Positions 23,803-31,175 of a DNA stretch of 36,761 nucleotides are shown in pieces; within the stretch, counting starts at the first letter, position 1, and each line of letters begins with the position of its first letter. The DNA lies in assembly GCA_012520375.1 (NCBI GenBank), contig JAAYOH010000067.1:1-36761 (forward strand), read 5' to 3'. The translations under genes were made by a program, and so were the position numbers. This DNA comes from Clostridiales bacterium (lineage in GTDB: Bacteria > Bacillota > Clostridia > Christensenellales > Aristaeellaceae). Under the pieces are notes generated by a model. It had not been told where the DNA came from. It was given only the letters and a program-made list of their open reading frames with translations, and searched no databases.

Positions 23803-25296
23803 TCAACCTCCTATCAATCCGGATGCGTATTCGAGTATAAGCTCCTGGGAAAAATCCGCTTTCCCGATCTCCCCTGCGATCCGGCCGTGCCGCATGACGA
23901 GGATCCGGTCGCTCATGCCGATCAACTCAGGCATTTCGGAAGAGACCATAATGATGCTCTTGCCCTCCTCGTCGACCAGCGTACGCATCAGGTTGTAGAT
24001 CTCCTGCTTGGCGCCCACGTCGATACCCCGGGTAGGTTCATCAAATATGATGATATCACATTTGGTTGCCAGTACTTTGGCAAGCACAACCTTTTGTTGG
24101 TTGCCACCGGAAAGATTCTTGACCAATTGATTGACACTGGGCGTCTTGATTTGAAGTTTTTCGGTATACTCCTCGGCAATCTCCATGTCTTTCTTGCTCT
24201 TCACAAAGGGACCCACCATGGCTTGTGCCAGGGAAGAAAAAGTGATATTCTCCCGTACGGTAAGACCCAGCAGTACGCCCTGGTTTTTGCGGTCTTCCGG
24301 AATCAGGCCGATGCCCTTTTCCAGAGCTTTGGTGGGACTGGTGATGCGCTCTACCTTCCCGTTGATCGTGACAGTGCCCGATTTCACCGGATCCGCTCCG
24401 TACAATGCCTGCATGACCTCTGTCCGACCGGCGCCAACCAAGCCGCCAAAGCCAAGGATCTCACCCCGACGCAATTCAAAGGAGACCCCGTGCACCTTCT
24501 GGGAATGCAGCTGATCCACTTTGAGCACCACATCGCCCAGCGCCACTTTGCGCACGGGATAATCCTCACCCAACTCACGTCCCACCATGTGGGCGATGAG
24601 TTGATGAATGCTGATGTCGCTGGTGTTTTCAGTACAGATGTACTTGCCATCCCGCATGACAGAAACCCGGTCGCAAACGCGAAAGATCTCTTCGATGCGG
24701 TGGCTGATATATAAAATGGTCACGTTGCGCTCTTTCAGCTTGTCAATGATTCGAAAGAGCATCTCGGTCTCATTGTTGGTCAGGGGTGCCGTCGGTTCGT
24801 CCATGATCAGGATCTTGGAATTGGCAGCGACCGCCTTGACGATTTCAACGATCTGCTGATAGGCAATGCCTAGATCGCGTACAAAACTCGCCGGATCCAG
24901 GTCAATACCCATTTCATCGAGGAGCTTCGCGACCTTGGCATTCATGGCTTTCTTGTCCACAAAGCCATTTTTTACGATCTCCTTGCCGAAGTAGATATTT
25001 TCGGCAACCGTCAGATGGGGTATCAATGTGAACTCCTGATAGATTGCGGCAATACCATATTCAATGGCCTCTATAGGGGTGAACTTGCTGTGCTCCTTGC
25101 CTTCGAGGACAATGGTACCCGCCGATGGTTCGATGGCGCCGGTAATGGATTTTATCAGCGTGGATTTGCCTGCACCGTTCTCTCCCGCAAGGGCGTGTAC
25201 TTCTCCACGGTGAAAACTGATCGAAACATCATCAAGCGCCTTGACGGCGTCATAGTATTTTTTTAGATGGTGGACTTCCAGAATATTGTCTGTCAT
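23803..25296 (-). CDS. Sugar ABC transporter ATP-binding protein (two ATPase domains)
   Basis: 497 residues, RbsA/MglA type with two ABC domains in one chain. Domain 1 has Walker A GENGAGKSTLIKSI and Walker B KILIMDEPTAPL; domain 2 has the usual degenerate Walker A GGLVGAGRTEVMQALYG, signature LSGGNQQKVVLAKVLA and Walker B IIIFDEPTRGIDVGAK. It powers uptake of a monosaccharide through the permease. The ATG at 25296 follows GCGGAGGTTCTC; the longer open frame to 25380 runs back through an intercistronic hairpin and is rejected. Cytoplasmic face of the membrane. Confidence 0.94.
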   Translation of the reverse strand: MTDNILEVHHLKKYYDAVKALDDVSISFHRGEVHALAGENGAGKSTLIKSITGAIEPSAGTIVLEGKEHSKFTPIEAIEYGIAAIYQEFTLIPHLTVAENIYFGKEIVKNGFVDKKAMNAKVAKLLDEMGIDLDPASFVRDLGIAYQQIVEIVKAVAANSKILIMDEPTAPLTNNETEMLFRIIDKLKERNVTILYISHRIEEIFRVCDRVSVMRDGKYICTENTSDISIHQLIAHMVGRELGEDYPVRKVALGDVVLKVDQLHSQKVHGVSFELRRGEILGFGGLVGAGRTEVMQALYGADPVKSGTVTINGKVERITSPTKALEKGIGLIPEDRKNQGVLLGLTVRENITFSSLAQAMVGPFVKSKKDMEIAEEYTEKLQIKTPSVNQLVKNLSGGNQQKVVLAKVLATKCDIIIFDEPTRGIDVGAKQEIYNLMRTLVDEEGKSIIMVSSEMPELIGMSDRILVMRHGRIAGEIGKADFSQELILEYASGLIGG

Positions 25297-25336
25297 GAGA
25301 ACCTCCGCAAAGCCGTAATCCGCCTGCCGGGATGAG

Positions 25337-25366
25337 GCTGTGCGCCCTCTTCCGAGGGCGCACAGC
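25337..25366 (-). promoter_or_regulatory. Intercistronic hairpin between binding-protein and ATPase genes
   Basis: GCTGTGCGCCCTC (25337-25349) and GAGGGCGCACAGC (25354-25366) form a perfect 13-bp, GC-rich stem with a 4-base loop and no T tract. In ABC sugar operons such structures commonly protect the binding-protein mRNA 3' end or attenuate the downstream genes; that function is inferred here. Confidence 0.75.
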
Positions 25367-25383
25367 GCGGGATGAATCAATAC

Positions 25384-26343
25384 TTATTCGGCAGATACAA
25401 AGGCGCCGCTCTCGATGTCCTCGAGCCAAACGGGGACGCACTTGAAGAAGGAAACAGGCGCTTCCTCCGGAATGCCGTTTGCCAGGAAGTCAGCCAGGCA
25501 ATTGACACAGTCGATACCCGTCTGGAAAGGAGCAAGGTCGACGGTGGCGCGATAGATGGAGTTCTCCTCCTGCATCTTCGCAATGGCTTCGGGGGTAGCA
25601 TCGCCGCCGCCGATGTAGAACTCAGCCATCGCTTCCTCGCTCAAGCCCATACCCAAAATGGCTTCGTAAGCGCCCAGGGGACCGGAGTCATTGTTGCCGG
25701 TAATGACGCGGACGTCGGGATACTGCTGCATGATGTTCTCGGTGATTTCCATACCCTTGGTGGGGTTGTCGCCGGCCTGACGCGCCACGATGACGGCCTC
25801 GGGACATTCCTTTTCAATGGTGTCCTGAATGCCGTTGCCCCGGGCGACGACAGCTTCCACGTTGTCCTGGGAAATGATCAGCACTTCGGCCTTGCCGCCA
25901 AGTTTCTCGTTGATCCACTTGACTGCGTTGGTGCCGATCACCACGCCGTAAGAGTATTCGTCCAGCGTGAAGATGGCATTGGCATCGTCGATGATCTGCG
26001 CGAAAGAGATGACGATGATGCCCGCTTCTTTCAGCTGCTTGGTGGGCTCGACCAACGCATTGGAGTCGATGGGGCAGGCGATAACGCAGTCAACGCCCTG
26101 GTTCCCGAAGTTTTCAAAGTCGGATACCTGTTTTGCCACATCGTACTGGGCATCCACGACGATTACTTCGTAGCCCAGTTCCTCGGCACGAGCCTGGACA
26201 CCATTCATAACGGAGACAAAATAGGGGTTGGCCAGCTGGGGAATGGACATGCCGATGACGACTTTATCGTCGGCAAATGCGGTGGTGCAAACCATCGCCG
26301 CGAGCATAAGCACGCACAGGACCAGGGAAACGAGTTTTTTCAT
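25384..26343 (-). CDS. Sugar ABC transporter substrate-binding protein (RbsB/periplasmic-binding type)
   Basis: 319 residues. Type I periplasmic-binding fold: a signal peptide (KKLVSLVLCVLMLAAMVCTTAFA) then VVIGMSIPQLANPYFVSVMNG, VDCVIACPIDSNALV and the hinge-region ITGNNDSGPLGAYEAI typical of ribose/galactose/autoinducer-2 binding proteins. It captures the sugar outside the membrane. Unusually for a Gram-positive, the cleavage region (TAFA then DDKVV) looks like signal peptidase I rather than a lipobox, and the Cys residues at 10 and 19 are not in an LAGC-type context, so membrane attachment is unclear. AAAAAGGAGGAA precedes the ATG. lacI lies 70 bases upstream. Confidence 0.93.
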   Translation of the reverse strand: MKKLVSLVLCVLMLAAMVCTTAFADDKVVIGMSIPQLANPYFVSVMNGVQARAEELGYEVIVVDAQYDVAKQVSDFENFGNQGVDCVIACPIDSNALVEPTKQLKEAGIIVISFAQIIDDANAIFTLDEYSYGVVIGTNAVKWINEKLGGKAEVLIISQDNVEAVVARGNGIQDTIEKECPEAVIVARQAGDNPTKGMEITENIMQQYPDVRVITGNNDSGPLGAYEAILGMGLSEEAMAEFYIGGGDATPEAIAKMQEENSIYRATVDLAPFQTGIDCVNCLADFLANGIPEEAPVSFFKCVPVWLEDIESGAFVSAE

Positions 26344-26366
26344 GGGATGTTCCTCCTTTTTTATCT

Positions 26367-26382
26367 TATGCCCGAAGGCATA
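26367..26382 (-). promoter_or_regulatory. Small UUCG-loop hairpin before the binding-protein gene
   Basis: On the minus strand TATGCC-TTCG-GGCATA forms a 6-bp stem with a very stable tetraloop, a few bases upstream of the AAAAAGGAGG ribosome site. It may stabilise the 5' end of a processed mRNA; there is no separate promoter visible in the 70-base gap. Confidence 0.45.
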
Positions 26383-26413
26383 GTGTCTTCTTCATTGCCC
26401 CACGTGGGCAGGA

Positions 26414-27424
26414 TCAAATGGATGTGCCCCGCAGGATGAGCTCGGGAGCAACCAGGTATATGCGATCATCCTTGCTCTTCCATGTCTTCCTTAAGGTTTT
26501 GGCTTCCAGGAGAGCCATGGTCTTTTCACAGATGGCCTGCAGGGGCTGGCGCACCGTGGTAAGCGGGGGGGTTACCAGTTCGGAAAACATAATGTCGTCA
26601 AATCCAACCACCGATATATCTTTGGGGATGCGAAGCCCGGCTTCAACAAGGCGCTTCATGATCCCCAGGGTCATGATGTCGTTGATGCACACCACAGCCT
26701 GCGGCAAGTCGTCCAGGATCTTTTCCGTCGCCCGGTATGCATCGCCGTATCGCGGCTCTTCCAGAAATAGTTCCCGTTTGGGATTGCTCGGGATCCCGGC
26801 CTCCCGCAATGCGCGCACATAGCCCTGATAGCGCAGGCGGGAAAAAAATGCATCCATCCGGGTTGAAACAAACGAGAGATCCCGCAGCCCCCTTTCGATC
26901 AGGTATTTCGTAATCCGGTACTGGCCCGTTTCAAAGTCGCACATGACCAGCGCTTCTTCGCATCCTGTATAGCGATCCGTACAGAATACGATGGGAACCT
27001 CCGCCGCACGCAGCAGTTCCAAGTGCCTTGTATCCGGCGCGTTGCTCAATGTGGGAATCAGGATGACCGCACGCACCCGGTACGAAAGAAACATATGCAC
27101 ATAGGCCGCTTCCTGCCGGCTGGAATTGTTGGTGATTCCCAACAATAGCGTGTATCCCCTTTCTGCCGCAATATGGGTCAGGATATCCACGATATTGCTG
27201 TAAAAGGGATTCTGGATCTCCGGAATCATCAGCCCGATGCAGTTGCTGTTTCGCATCACCAGGGAGCGCGCCGAATGGCTGGGAATATAACATAGTTCCC
27301 GGGCACATCGGTTGACCTTGGCGCGCGTGGCTTCGGAAACCCCTTCCCGGTCATTCAGCGCCATCGAAGCCGTCGACACCGAAACCCCTGCTGCCCTGGC
27401 GACGTCTTTGATCGTCGTTCGCAT
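26414..27424 (-). CDS. LacI-family transcriptional regulator of the sugar operon
   Basis: 336 residues. The N-terminal helix-turn-helix and hinge are clear: TIKDVARAAGVSVSTASMAL (residues 3-22) followed by YIPSHSARSLV. The rest is a periplasmic-binding-like ligand domain (NCIGLMIPEIQNPFYSNIVD, VVCINDIMTLGIMKRL, ISVVGFDDIMFSELVTPPL). It should bind the GAAACGTTTC palindrome in its own leader and respond to the transported sugar or a derivative. Cytoplasmic. ATG 27424 is used since TIKDV directly follows and GGAG lies 7 bases upstream; the ATG at 27451 lies on the upstream side of the operator. First gene of the operon lacI-binding protein-ATPase-permease-isomerase. Confidence 0.92.
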   Translation of the reverse strand: MRTTIKDVARAAGVSVSTASMALNDREGVSEATRAKVNRCARELCYIPSHSARSLVMRNSNCIGLMIPEIQNPFYSNIVDILTHIAAERGYTLLLGITNNSSRQEAAYVHMFLSYRVRAVILIPTLSNAPDTRHLELLRAAEVPIVFCTDRYTGCEEALVMCDFETGQYRITKYLIERGLRDLSFVSTRMDAFFSRLRYQGYVRALREAGIPSNPKRELFLEEPRYGDAYRATEKILDDLPQAVVCINDIMTLGIMKRLVEAGLRIPKDISVVGFDDIMFSELVTPPLTTVRQPLQAICEKTMALLEAKTLRKTWKSKDDRIYLVAPELILRGTSI

Positions 27425-27439
27425 GGTCACTCCGCATCC

Positions 27440-27449
27440 GAAACGTTTC
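27440..27449 (-). promoter_or_regulatory. Palindromic operator, probably for the LacI-family regulator
   Basis: GAAACGTTTC is a perfect 10-bp palindrome with the central CG typical of LacI-family operators. It lies about 10-20 bases downstream of the expected transcription start of lacI, an ideal place for repression, so the regulator probably controls itself and the operon. Confidence 0.7.
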
Positions 27450-27465
27450 AAATTTAATTGTTTAT

Positions 27466-27494
27466 ATTATACCGTGTATGTTTTGTTTTGTCAA
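27466..27494 (-). promoter_or_regulatory. Perfect consensus promoter of the lacI-sugar operon
   Basis: On the minus strand TTGACA (27494-27489), 17 bases, TATAAT (27471-27466). This equals the sigma-70 consensus in both boxes and spacing, as expected for a strong promoter held by a repressor. Confidence 0.9.
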
Positions 27495-27513
27495 TCATTT
27501 TTGTCAATCATTT
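27488..27513. repeat. Tandem 13-bp repeat carrying two -35 boxes
   Basis: TTGTCAATCATTT occurs twice in a row (27488-27500, 27501-27513). Each copy holds TTGACA on the minus strand; the one nearer lacI is the -35 box of the promoter and the other contains the stop codon of the upstream methyltransferase-like gene. Confidence 0.8.
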
Positions 27514-28512
27514 GGGATTTTCGTTGCGGGCAACTTCCAAAAAAGCCATGACATTTTCCGGTGGAACGTCATTGGGCATGGCATGGGTGGGCGCCAAAAT
27601 GTATCCGCCATTTACCGAAAGAATATCCATTACCCGATGCATTTCAGCCTTGACCTCTTCAGGTGTTTTGAAGGGAAGGATACATTGGGTGGAAATGCCG
27701 CCAAAGAATGTTATGGCGTGGCCATATTTCTCTTTAAAATATGCAATGTCGTACACCTCGGGCTGGAATGTGTTGTATATGTCCAAGCCCAGTTCAACCA
27801 GATCGGGAAAAACCTCCCGGCAGTCCCCACAGGAATGTTGGGCAATGTATTTCCCGTACTTGCGCACATGGTCGTACATCCTTTTCAGACGGGGCTTGAT
27901 GAACCGGCGCCACAGCGGCAGCCCCATTTGCAGCCCTTTCTGCATTCCCCAGTCGTCGCCGAAGAAAATGCAATCTATCGGATATTCACAGGCAATGTCC
28001 ACGACCTTGCAATTGTAGTCGGCAATCCTGTCAAGTACCTCGTCAACAAACTTGGGTTCCTCGATAAAATCCATCAAGGTTTCCAGCGTACCGTGCAATG
28101 TCCACAGTCGCTCATACAGGGAAAACCCGATGATGTACATCGTAAACTTGTCAGACTGCGCCGCCAACCGCTCACATTTTTCCCGAATAAGTCGTTCATC
28201 CGGCTCGGGGAAAACATAGTCCCCAATATCCGCAACAGGGATAGGGTGCTCGCTCACGATGCCAAAATCCCCCTCCTGAGCACCTTTGTCCCAAACCACT
28301 CCGAACATATCCCGAAAGCGCCCGTCCCCCAGATCCACGAAAGACTCATTTCTTTCCATGGCCAGGAAGGACCCACTGTTCTCGAAAAAAAGGGGATCCC
28401 CCGTATACCGGATCATGTCCCGCAGCTTTTCATCGGTCAATTCCAGATAATACGGGATCGTGTCCGTGGCTTTGTGTTGAAGAACCTGAAGTACGGTCTC
28501 TCTCTTGGTCAT
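27508..28512 (-). CDS. Uroporphyrinogen decarboxylase-like methyltransferase family protein
   Basis: 334 residues of the URO-D superfamily, in the branch that includes corrinoid methyltransferases (MtaA/CmuA-like) and many uncharacterised gut proteins. Signs are the N-terminal KRETVLQVLQHKATDTIPYY, the central IDCIFFGDDWGMQKGLQM, the HSCGDCREVFPDLVELGLD segment (His-x-Cys zinc-type site) and the GGISTQCILPFKTPEEVKAE region with NGGYILAPTHAMPNDVP at the end. It is not heme synthesis URO-D. A role in methyl transfer or demethylation of a methoxylated compound is inferred from family. ATG 28512 follows AAAGGAG; ATG 28554 is possible. It lies directly upstream of the sugar operon but that operon has its own promoter. 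Confidence 0.8.
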   Translation of the reverse strand: MTKRETVLQVLQHKATDTIPYYLELTDEKLRDMIRYTGDPLFFENSGSFLAMERNESFVDLGDGRFRDMFGVVWDKGAQEGDFGIVSEHPIPVADIGDYVFPEPDERLIREKCERLAAQSDKFTMYIIGFSLYERLWTLHGTLETLMDFIEEPKFVDEVLDRIADYNCKVVDIACEYPIDCIFFGDDWGMQKGLQMGLPLWRRFIKPRLKRMYDHVRKYGKYIAQHSCGDCREVFPDLVELGLDIYNTFQPEVYDIAYFKEKYGHAITFFGGISTQCILPFKTPEEVKAEMHRVMDILSVNGGYILAPTHAMPNDVPPENVMAFLEVARNENPK

Positions 28513-28578
28513 GCATTTCTCCTTTCCCTGCATTCGCAGGTATCCCTTCTCCATTCATCCCCTCTCCCGGCGCAGCTA

Positions 28579-28605
28579 CGCCGCCCTCCAACCGGAAGGG
28601 CGGCG
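28579..28605 (-). terminator. GC-rich hairpin after the phasin-like gene
   Basis: CGCCGCCCT (28579-28587) and AGGGCGGCG (28597-28605) pair perfectly around a 9-base loop, 13 bases beyond the stop codon at 28618. There is no T tract on the minus strand, so termination is uncertain. Confidence 0.45.
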
Positions 28606-28617
28606 CAAAATGGATCC

Positions 28618-29034
28618 TTATTCCTCGGGGGTGTCTTCTGTGGGGGTGTCTTCTGTGGTTTCTTCGGCTTCAGGCTCTTCAAAGGCTTCCAGCAGTTCCT
28701 CTACCCGGGCTTTTACCTGGAGCAACTCCTCTTTGTCCAGGGTGTTCAGGGCGCCCAGGGCGGTCTTCAGATCCATCTCCTCGAAGGCGCCGCTGACCTT
28801 GTCTTTGAGCTGTGCACCGAGCTGGGCAGTCTTGTCCAGCACCGTCTCGCCCTTCCGGGACAGCTTGTCGCCGAGTTCCGAGGCGCGCTTGCGGGTCTCG
28901 GTCCCCTCGGTCGTCAGCTCCTCCACAAAGGTAACGCCCTTTTCCACGGCGCTGGCTACCGCGCCCACGCCCATCTTGAATGCCTTTCCCAGTTCTTCGC
29001 CCAACTTGTCCATCTTTTTGTCATCGTTACACAT
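28618..29034 (-). CDS. Phasin-like/coiled-coil acidic protein, unknown function
   Basis: 138 residues. Helical, with heptad-like charged stretches (LGEELGKAFKMGVGAVASAVEKG, TRKRASELGDKLSRKGETVLDK; shown in part) resembling phasin-family or stress-type helical proteins, then a second helix near 90-115 (TLDKEELLQVKARVEELLEA) and an acidic Glu/Thr/Pro tail with two TEDTP repeats. No signal peptide or membrane segment, so cytosolic. AAGGAGGTACC precedes the ATG. It lies 17 bases after the small membrane protein gene and shares its promoter; the pairing suggests a membrane-linked partner, which is inference. No enzymatic motif is visible. Confidence 0.7.
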   Translation of the reverse strand: MCNDDKKMDKLGEELGKAFKMGVGAVASAVEKGVTFVEELTTEGTETRKRASELGDKLSRKGETVLDKTAQLGAQLKDKVSGAFEEMDLKTALGALNTLDKEELLQVKARVEELLEAFEEPEAEETTEDTPTEDTPEE

Positions 29035-29051
29035 AGCGGTACCTCCTTACA

Positions 29052-29420
29052 TCATCGCACCGGCACCTTGGGAACCGATGAGGTCTGGGCCCTCTCCCGG
29101 GCCCGCTGCAGCTTGTACAATTCCTTTGCCGTCTGAAGGGCCAACCGGTCCTGCATCACGCATTCCCGCTCGTAGGATACGGGCCTGCCCGCCTGGTAAA
29201 TCAGGGCAAACCTGCCGAACACCAGGCCCAGCAGAAAATTCCCGAAAAAGGAGTAGCCCTTCCCCCTGGCAAGAGCCCCCGCCAGGATGGCCTGCACGAG
29301 GCGCACGATCACGATGAGCGCCACCACCACCACAAAGGCGATGGTCAACTTGGGGGCCGCCGCCTCGTACTGTTCCATCAAAGCTACCAGCGTATTGTCA
29401 ACGATGGATTCCATGTTCAT
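29052..29420 (-). CDS. Small membrane protein, unknown function
   Basis: 122 residues. One strong hydrophobic helix near residues 25-48 (KLTIAFVVVVALIVIVRLVQ and following) and a second weaker one near 58-75 (FFGNFLLGLVFGRFALIY), with a long basic, cytosolic C-terminal tail (RLALQTAKELYKLQRARERA). I do not recognise a family. The ATG at 29420 follows AGAAGGGATGT; a second ATG two codons later is possible. First gene behind the TTGACA/TATGCT promoter at 29455-29483, followed by the phasin-like gene. Confidence 0.7.
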   Translation of the reverse strand: MNMESIVDNTLVALMEQYEAAAPKLTIAFVVVVALIVIVRLVQAILAGALARGKGYSFFGNFLLGLVFGRFALIYQAGRPVSYERECVMQDRLALQTAKELYKLQRARERAQTSSVPKVPVR

Positions 29421-29454
29421 ACATCCCTTCTACGATTTCCTTGTTCGCGGGGTT

Positions 29455-29483
29455 AGCATAACACTTTTTCATCCGCTTGTCAA
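29455..29483 (-). promoter_or_regulatory. Promoter of the small membrane protein/phasin-like pair
   Basis: On the minus strand TTGACA (29483-29478), 17 bases, TATGCT (29460-29455), 35 bases before the start codon at 29420. Confidence 0.8.
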
Positions 29484-29493
29484 CAGCGAACGC

Positions 29494-29862
29494 TTACTCC
29501 ATCTCCGCCACATCATAGCCCTTTTTGACAGAAAGGCCCCGCTGGCGATCGAAGTTTTCCTGGTTTTTGTCCAGATAGCGCCGGTACAATTCCCCCGCGT
29601 CCATACCGGCCCGCAGGCACATGCTGACGAAGAAGTGCAGGATGTCCACCAGCTCCTCCCGCACCCGGTCCGGATCTATGGGCTTGGGGTTTTTCCACCA
29701 CTTGAAGTTCACCTCATCCAAGAGCTCCGCCATTTCGGACATCATGGCCAGGGTCTGCATTTTGATCCAGTCTTCGTCCGGGATATCCTGCAAGTTCCGG
29801 CGCTTGATCACCTCGTCGTTCAGCGCCCGCTGCATGGCAAAAATATGCTCCAGTCTGTCCAC
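29494..29862 (-). CDS. dUTPase-like all-alpha NTP pyrophosphohydrolase
   Basis: 122 residues. All-alpha NTP-PPase (MazG/type 2 dUTPase superfamily): the metal-binding EMAELLDEVNFKWWK helix and the later EELVDILHFFVSM helix supply the Glu/Asp set, and KKGYDV closes the fold. These enzymes hydrolyse dUTP or related nucleotides to the monophosphate and pyrophosphate. The GTG at 29862 is chosen because AAGGAGG lies 7 bases upstream and the rest of the open frame to 30036 lies inside the peptidase gene. An ATG at about residue 10 would lack the first helix. It follows the M16 peptidase gene by 16 bases and is probably cotranscribed. Confidence 0.82.
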   Translation of the reverse strand: MDRLEHIFAMQRALNDEVIKRRNLQDIPDEDWIKMQTLAMMSEMAELLDEVNFKWWKNPKPIDPDRVREELVDILHFFVSMCLRAGMDAGELYRRYLDKNQENFDRQRGLSVKKGYDVAEME

Positions 29863-29878
29863 TGTTAAGCCTCCTTTT

Positions 29879-31102
29879 TTATAGGTCCCGCCCCACCAGG
29901 GCCAGGGCGGGCTGGGCCGACAGGGCGGCCCGGCCCGCCTCGCATACCTTTTCATAGGTGATGCCGTCGATGCGCTGCAGCACCTCTTCCTCGCTCTGCG
30001 GCGCGCCCTGGAGCAGCAGCCTCCTGCCCATGGCACTCATGCGGCTGGAGGTAGACTCCAGGCCCAGGATATAGCCCGCCCGCATCTGCGCCCGTGCCTG
30101 CTCAAACTCGCTGCGGCTCATGCCCTCTTCTGCCAATTTCCGGGCCTCTTCTCCCATCAGGTTCAGCACCGCATCGGCGTGCCGGGGCGCAACCCCCGCA
30201 TACACCACCAGAACACCCGTGTCCCGGTAGGAAGCGGGATAGGAATACACCGAATAGGCCAGCCCCCGGTCTTCCCGGATGGACTGAAACAGGCGGGAGC
30301 TGTTTGCGCCCCCGAAAACGCTGTTCACCAGGGAGAGGGGGTAGAGGGCCTCGTCATCCCAGGCCACCCCCGGGTACCCCAGACACAGGTGCAGCTGCTC
30401 CACATCCTTTTGCCGCCGCAGGGAACCGGGCGCGAAAGGGGCAGTCCGGTAGACGGGCAGAGGGTCTTCCCCCCGGGCCCAGCTGCCGAAGTATTTTCCT
30501 GCCAGCTCCAGCACCTCATCCCAGTCGTAATGCCCCGCCACCGCCAGCACGCAGTTGTCGGGGCGGTACATGCGGTCAAAGTAGGACAGGATATCCCCCC
30601 GGGTCAGAGCCGTCAGGGTCTTCGGCGTTCCCAGGATGGGCCGGGCCAGGGGCTGCTCCCCGTAGCGGGCCAGCATAATCAGTTCGCTGACCACGTCTTC
30701 GGGGTTGTCCTCCGCCATGTTGATTTCCTCCAGCACCACGCCCTTTTCCCTCTCGATATCCTCCTCCCTGAAGAGGGAGGCGGTAAGCATGTCGCTGAGC
30801 ACATCCATGGCCAGGGGCAGATGCTCGTCCACCACCCTGGCGTAGTAGCAGGTGCATTCCTTGGCGGTAAAAGCGTTGAGCTGTCCCCCCACCGCGTCCA
30901 TCGCCTCGGCAATCTGCCGGGCGCTGCGCTTTTCCGTGCCCTTGAACAGCATATGCTCGATAAAATGGCTGACGCCCCCCTGGGCCGCACACTCAAACTG
31001 GCTGCCTGCGCCTACCCACAGGCCCACGGAAACCGAGCGGAAATGGGGGATGCGCTCCCCCACAATGCGAAGTCCTCCCGGAAGCATTGCCTGCTCCAAC
31101 AT
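29879..31102 (-). CDS. M16-family zinc metallopeptidase (processing peptidase-like)
   Basis: 407 residues, one M16 half of the mitochondrial-processing-peptidase type. The inverted zinc motif HFIEH is at residues 46-50 (GGVSHFIEHMLFKGT) with the downstream Glu in VVLEEINMAEDNPED. The C-terminal half has the usual GGANSSRLFQSIREDRGLAYSVYS segment. No signal peptide, so it is cytoplasmic. The gene position after rpsO-pnp is the standard Firmicute order, where the family member is called YmxG/MlpA. GGGAGGAAA precedes the ATG. A hairpin lies between pnp and this gene. Confidence 0.94.
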   Translation of the reverse strand: MLEQAMLPGGLRIVGERIPHFRSVSVGLWVGAGSQFECAAQGGVSHFIEHMLFKGTEKRSARQIAEAMDAVGGQLNAFTAKECTCYYARVVDEHLPLAMDVLSDMLTASLFREEDIEREKGVVLEEINMAEDNPEDVVSELIMLARYGEQPLARPILGTPKTLTALTRGDILSYFDRMYRPDNCVLAVAGHYDWDEVLELAGKYFGSWARGEDPLPVYRTAPFAPGSLRRQKDVEQLHLCLGYPGVAWDDEALYPLSLVNSVFGGANSSRLFQSIREDRGLAYSVYSYPASYRDTGVLVVYAGVAPRHADAVLNLMGEEARKLAEEGMSRSEFEQARAQMRAGYILGLESTSSRMSAMGRRLLLQGAPQSEEEVLQRIDGITYEKVCEAGRAALSAQPALALVGRDL

Positions 31103-31123
31103 GTGTTTTCCTCCCGATAGGAA

Positions 31124-31158
31124 GGAAGGATTGAAGGCAGTGCGCCCTCAATCCTTCC
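31124..31158 (-). terminator. Hairpin between pnp and the peptidase gene
   Basis: GGAAGGATTGA (31124-31134) and TCAATCCTTCC (31148-31158) form a perfect 11-bp stem with a 13-base loop. The T tract on the minus strand is weak (TTCCT), so partial termination or mRNA protection is more likely than a full stop. Confidence 0.55.
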
Positions 31159-31175
31159 CCATAGCCGATCTGGTC

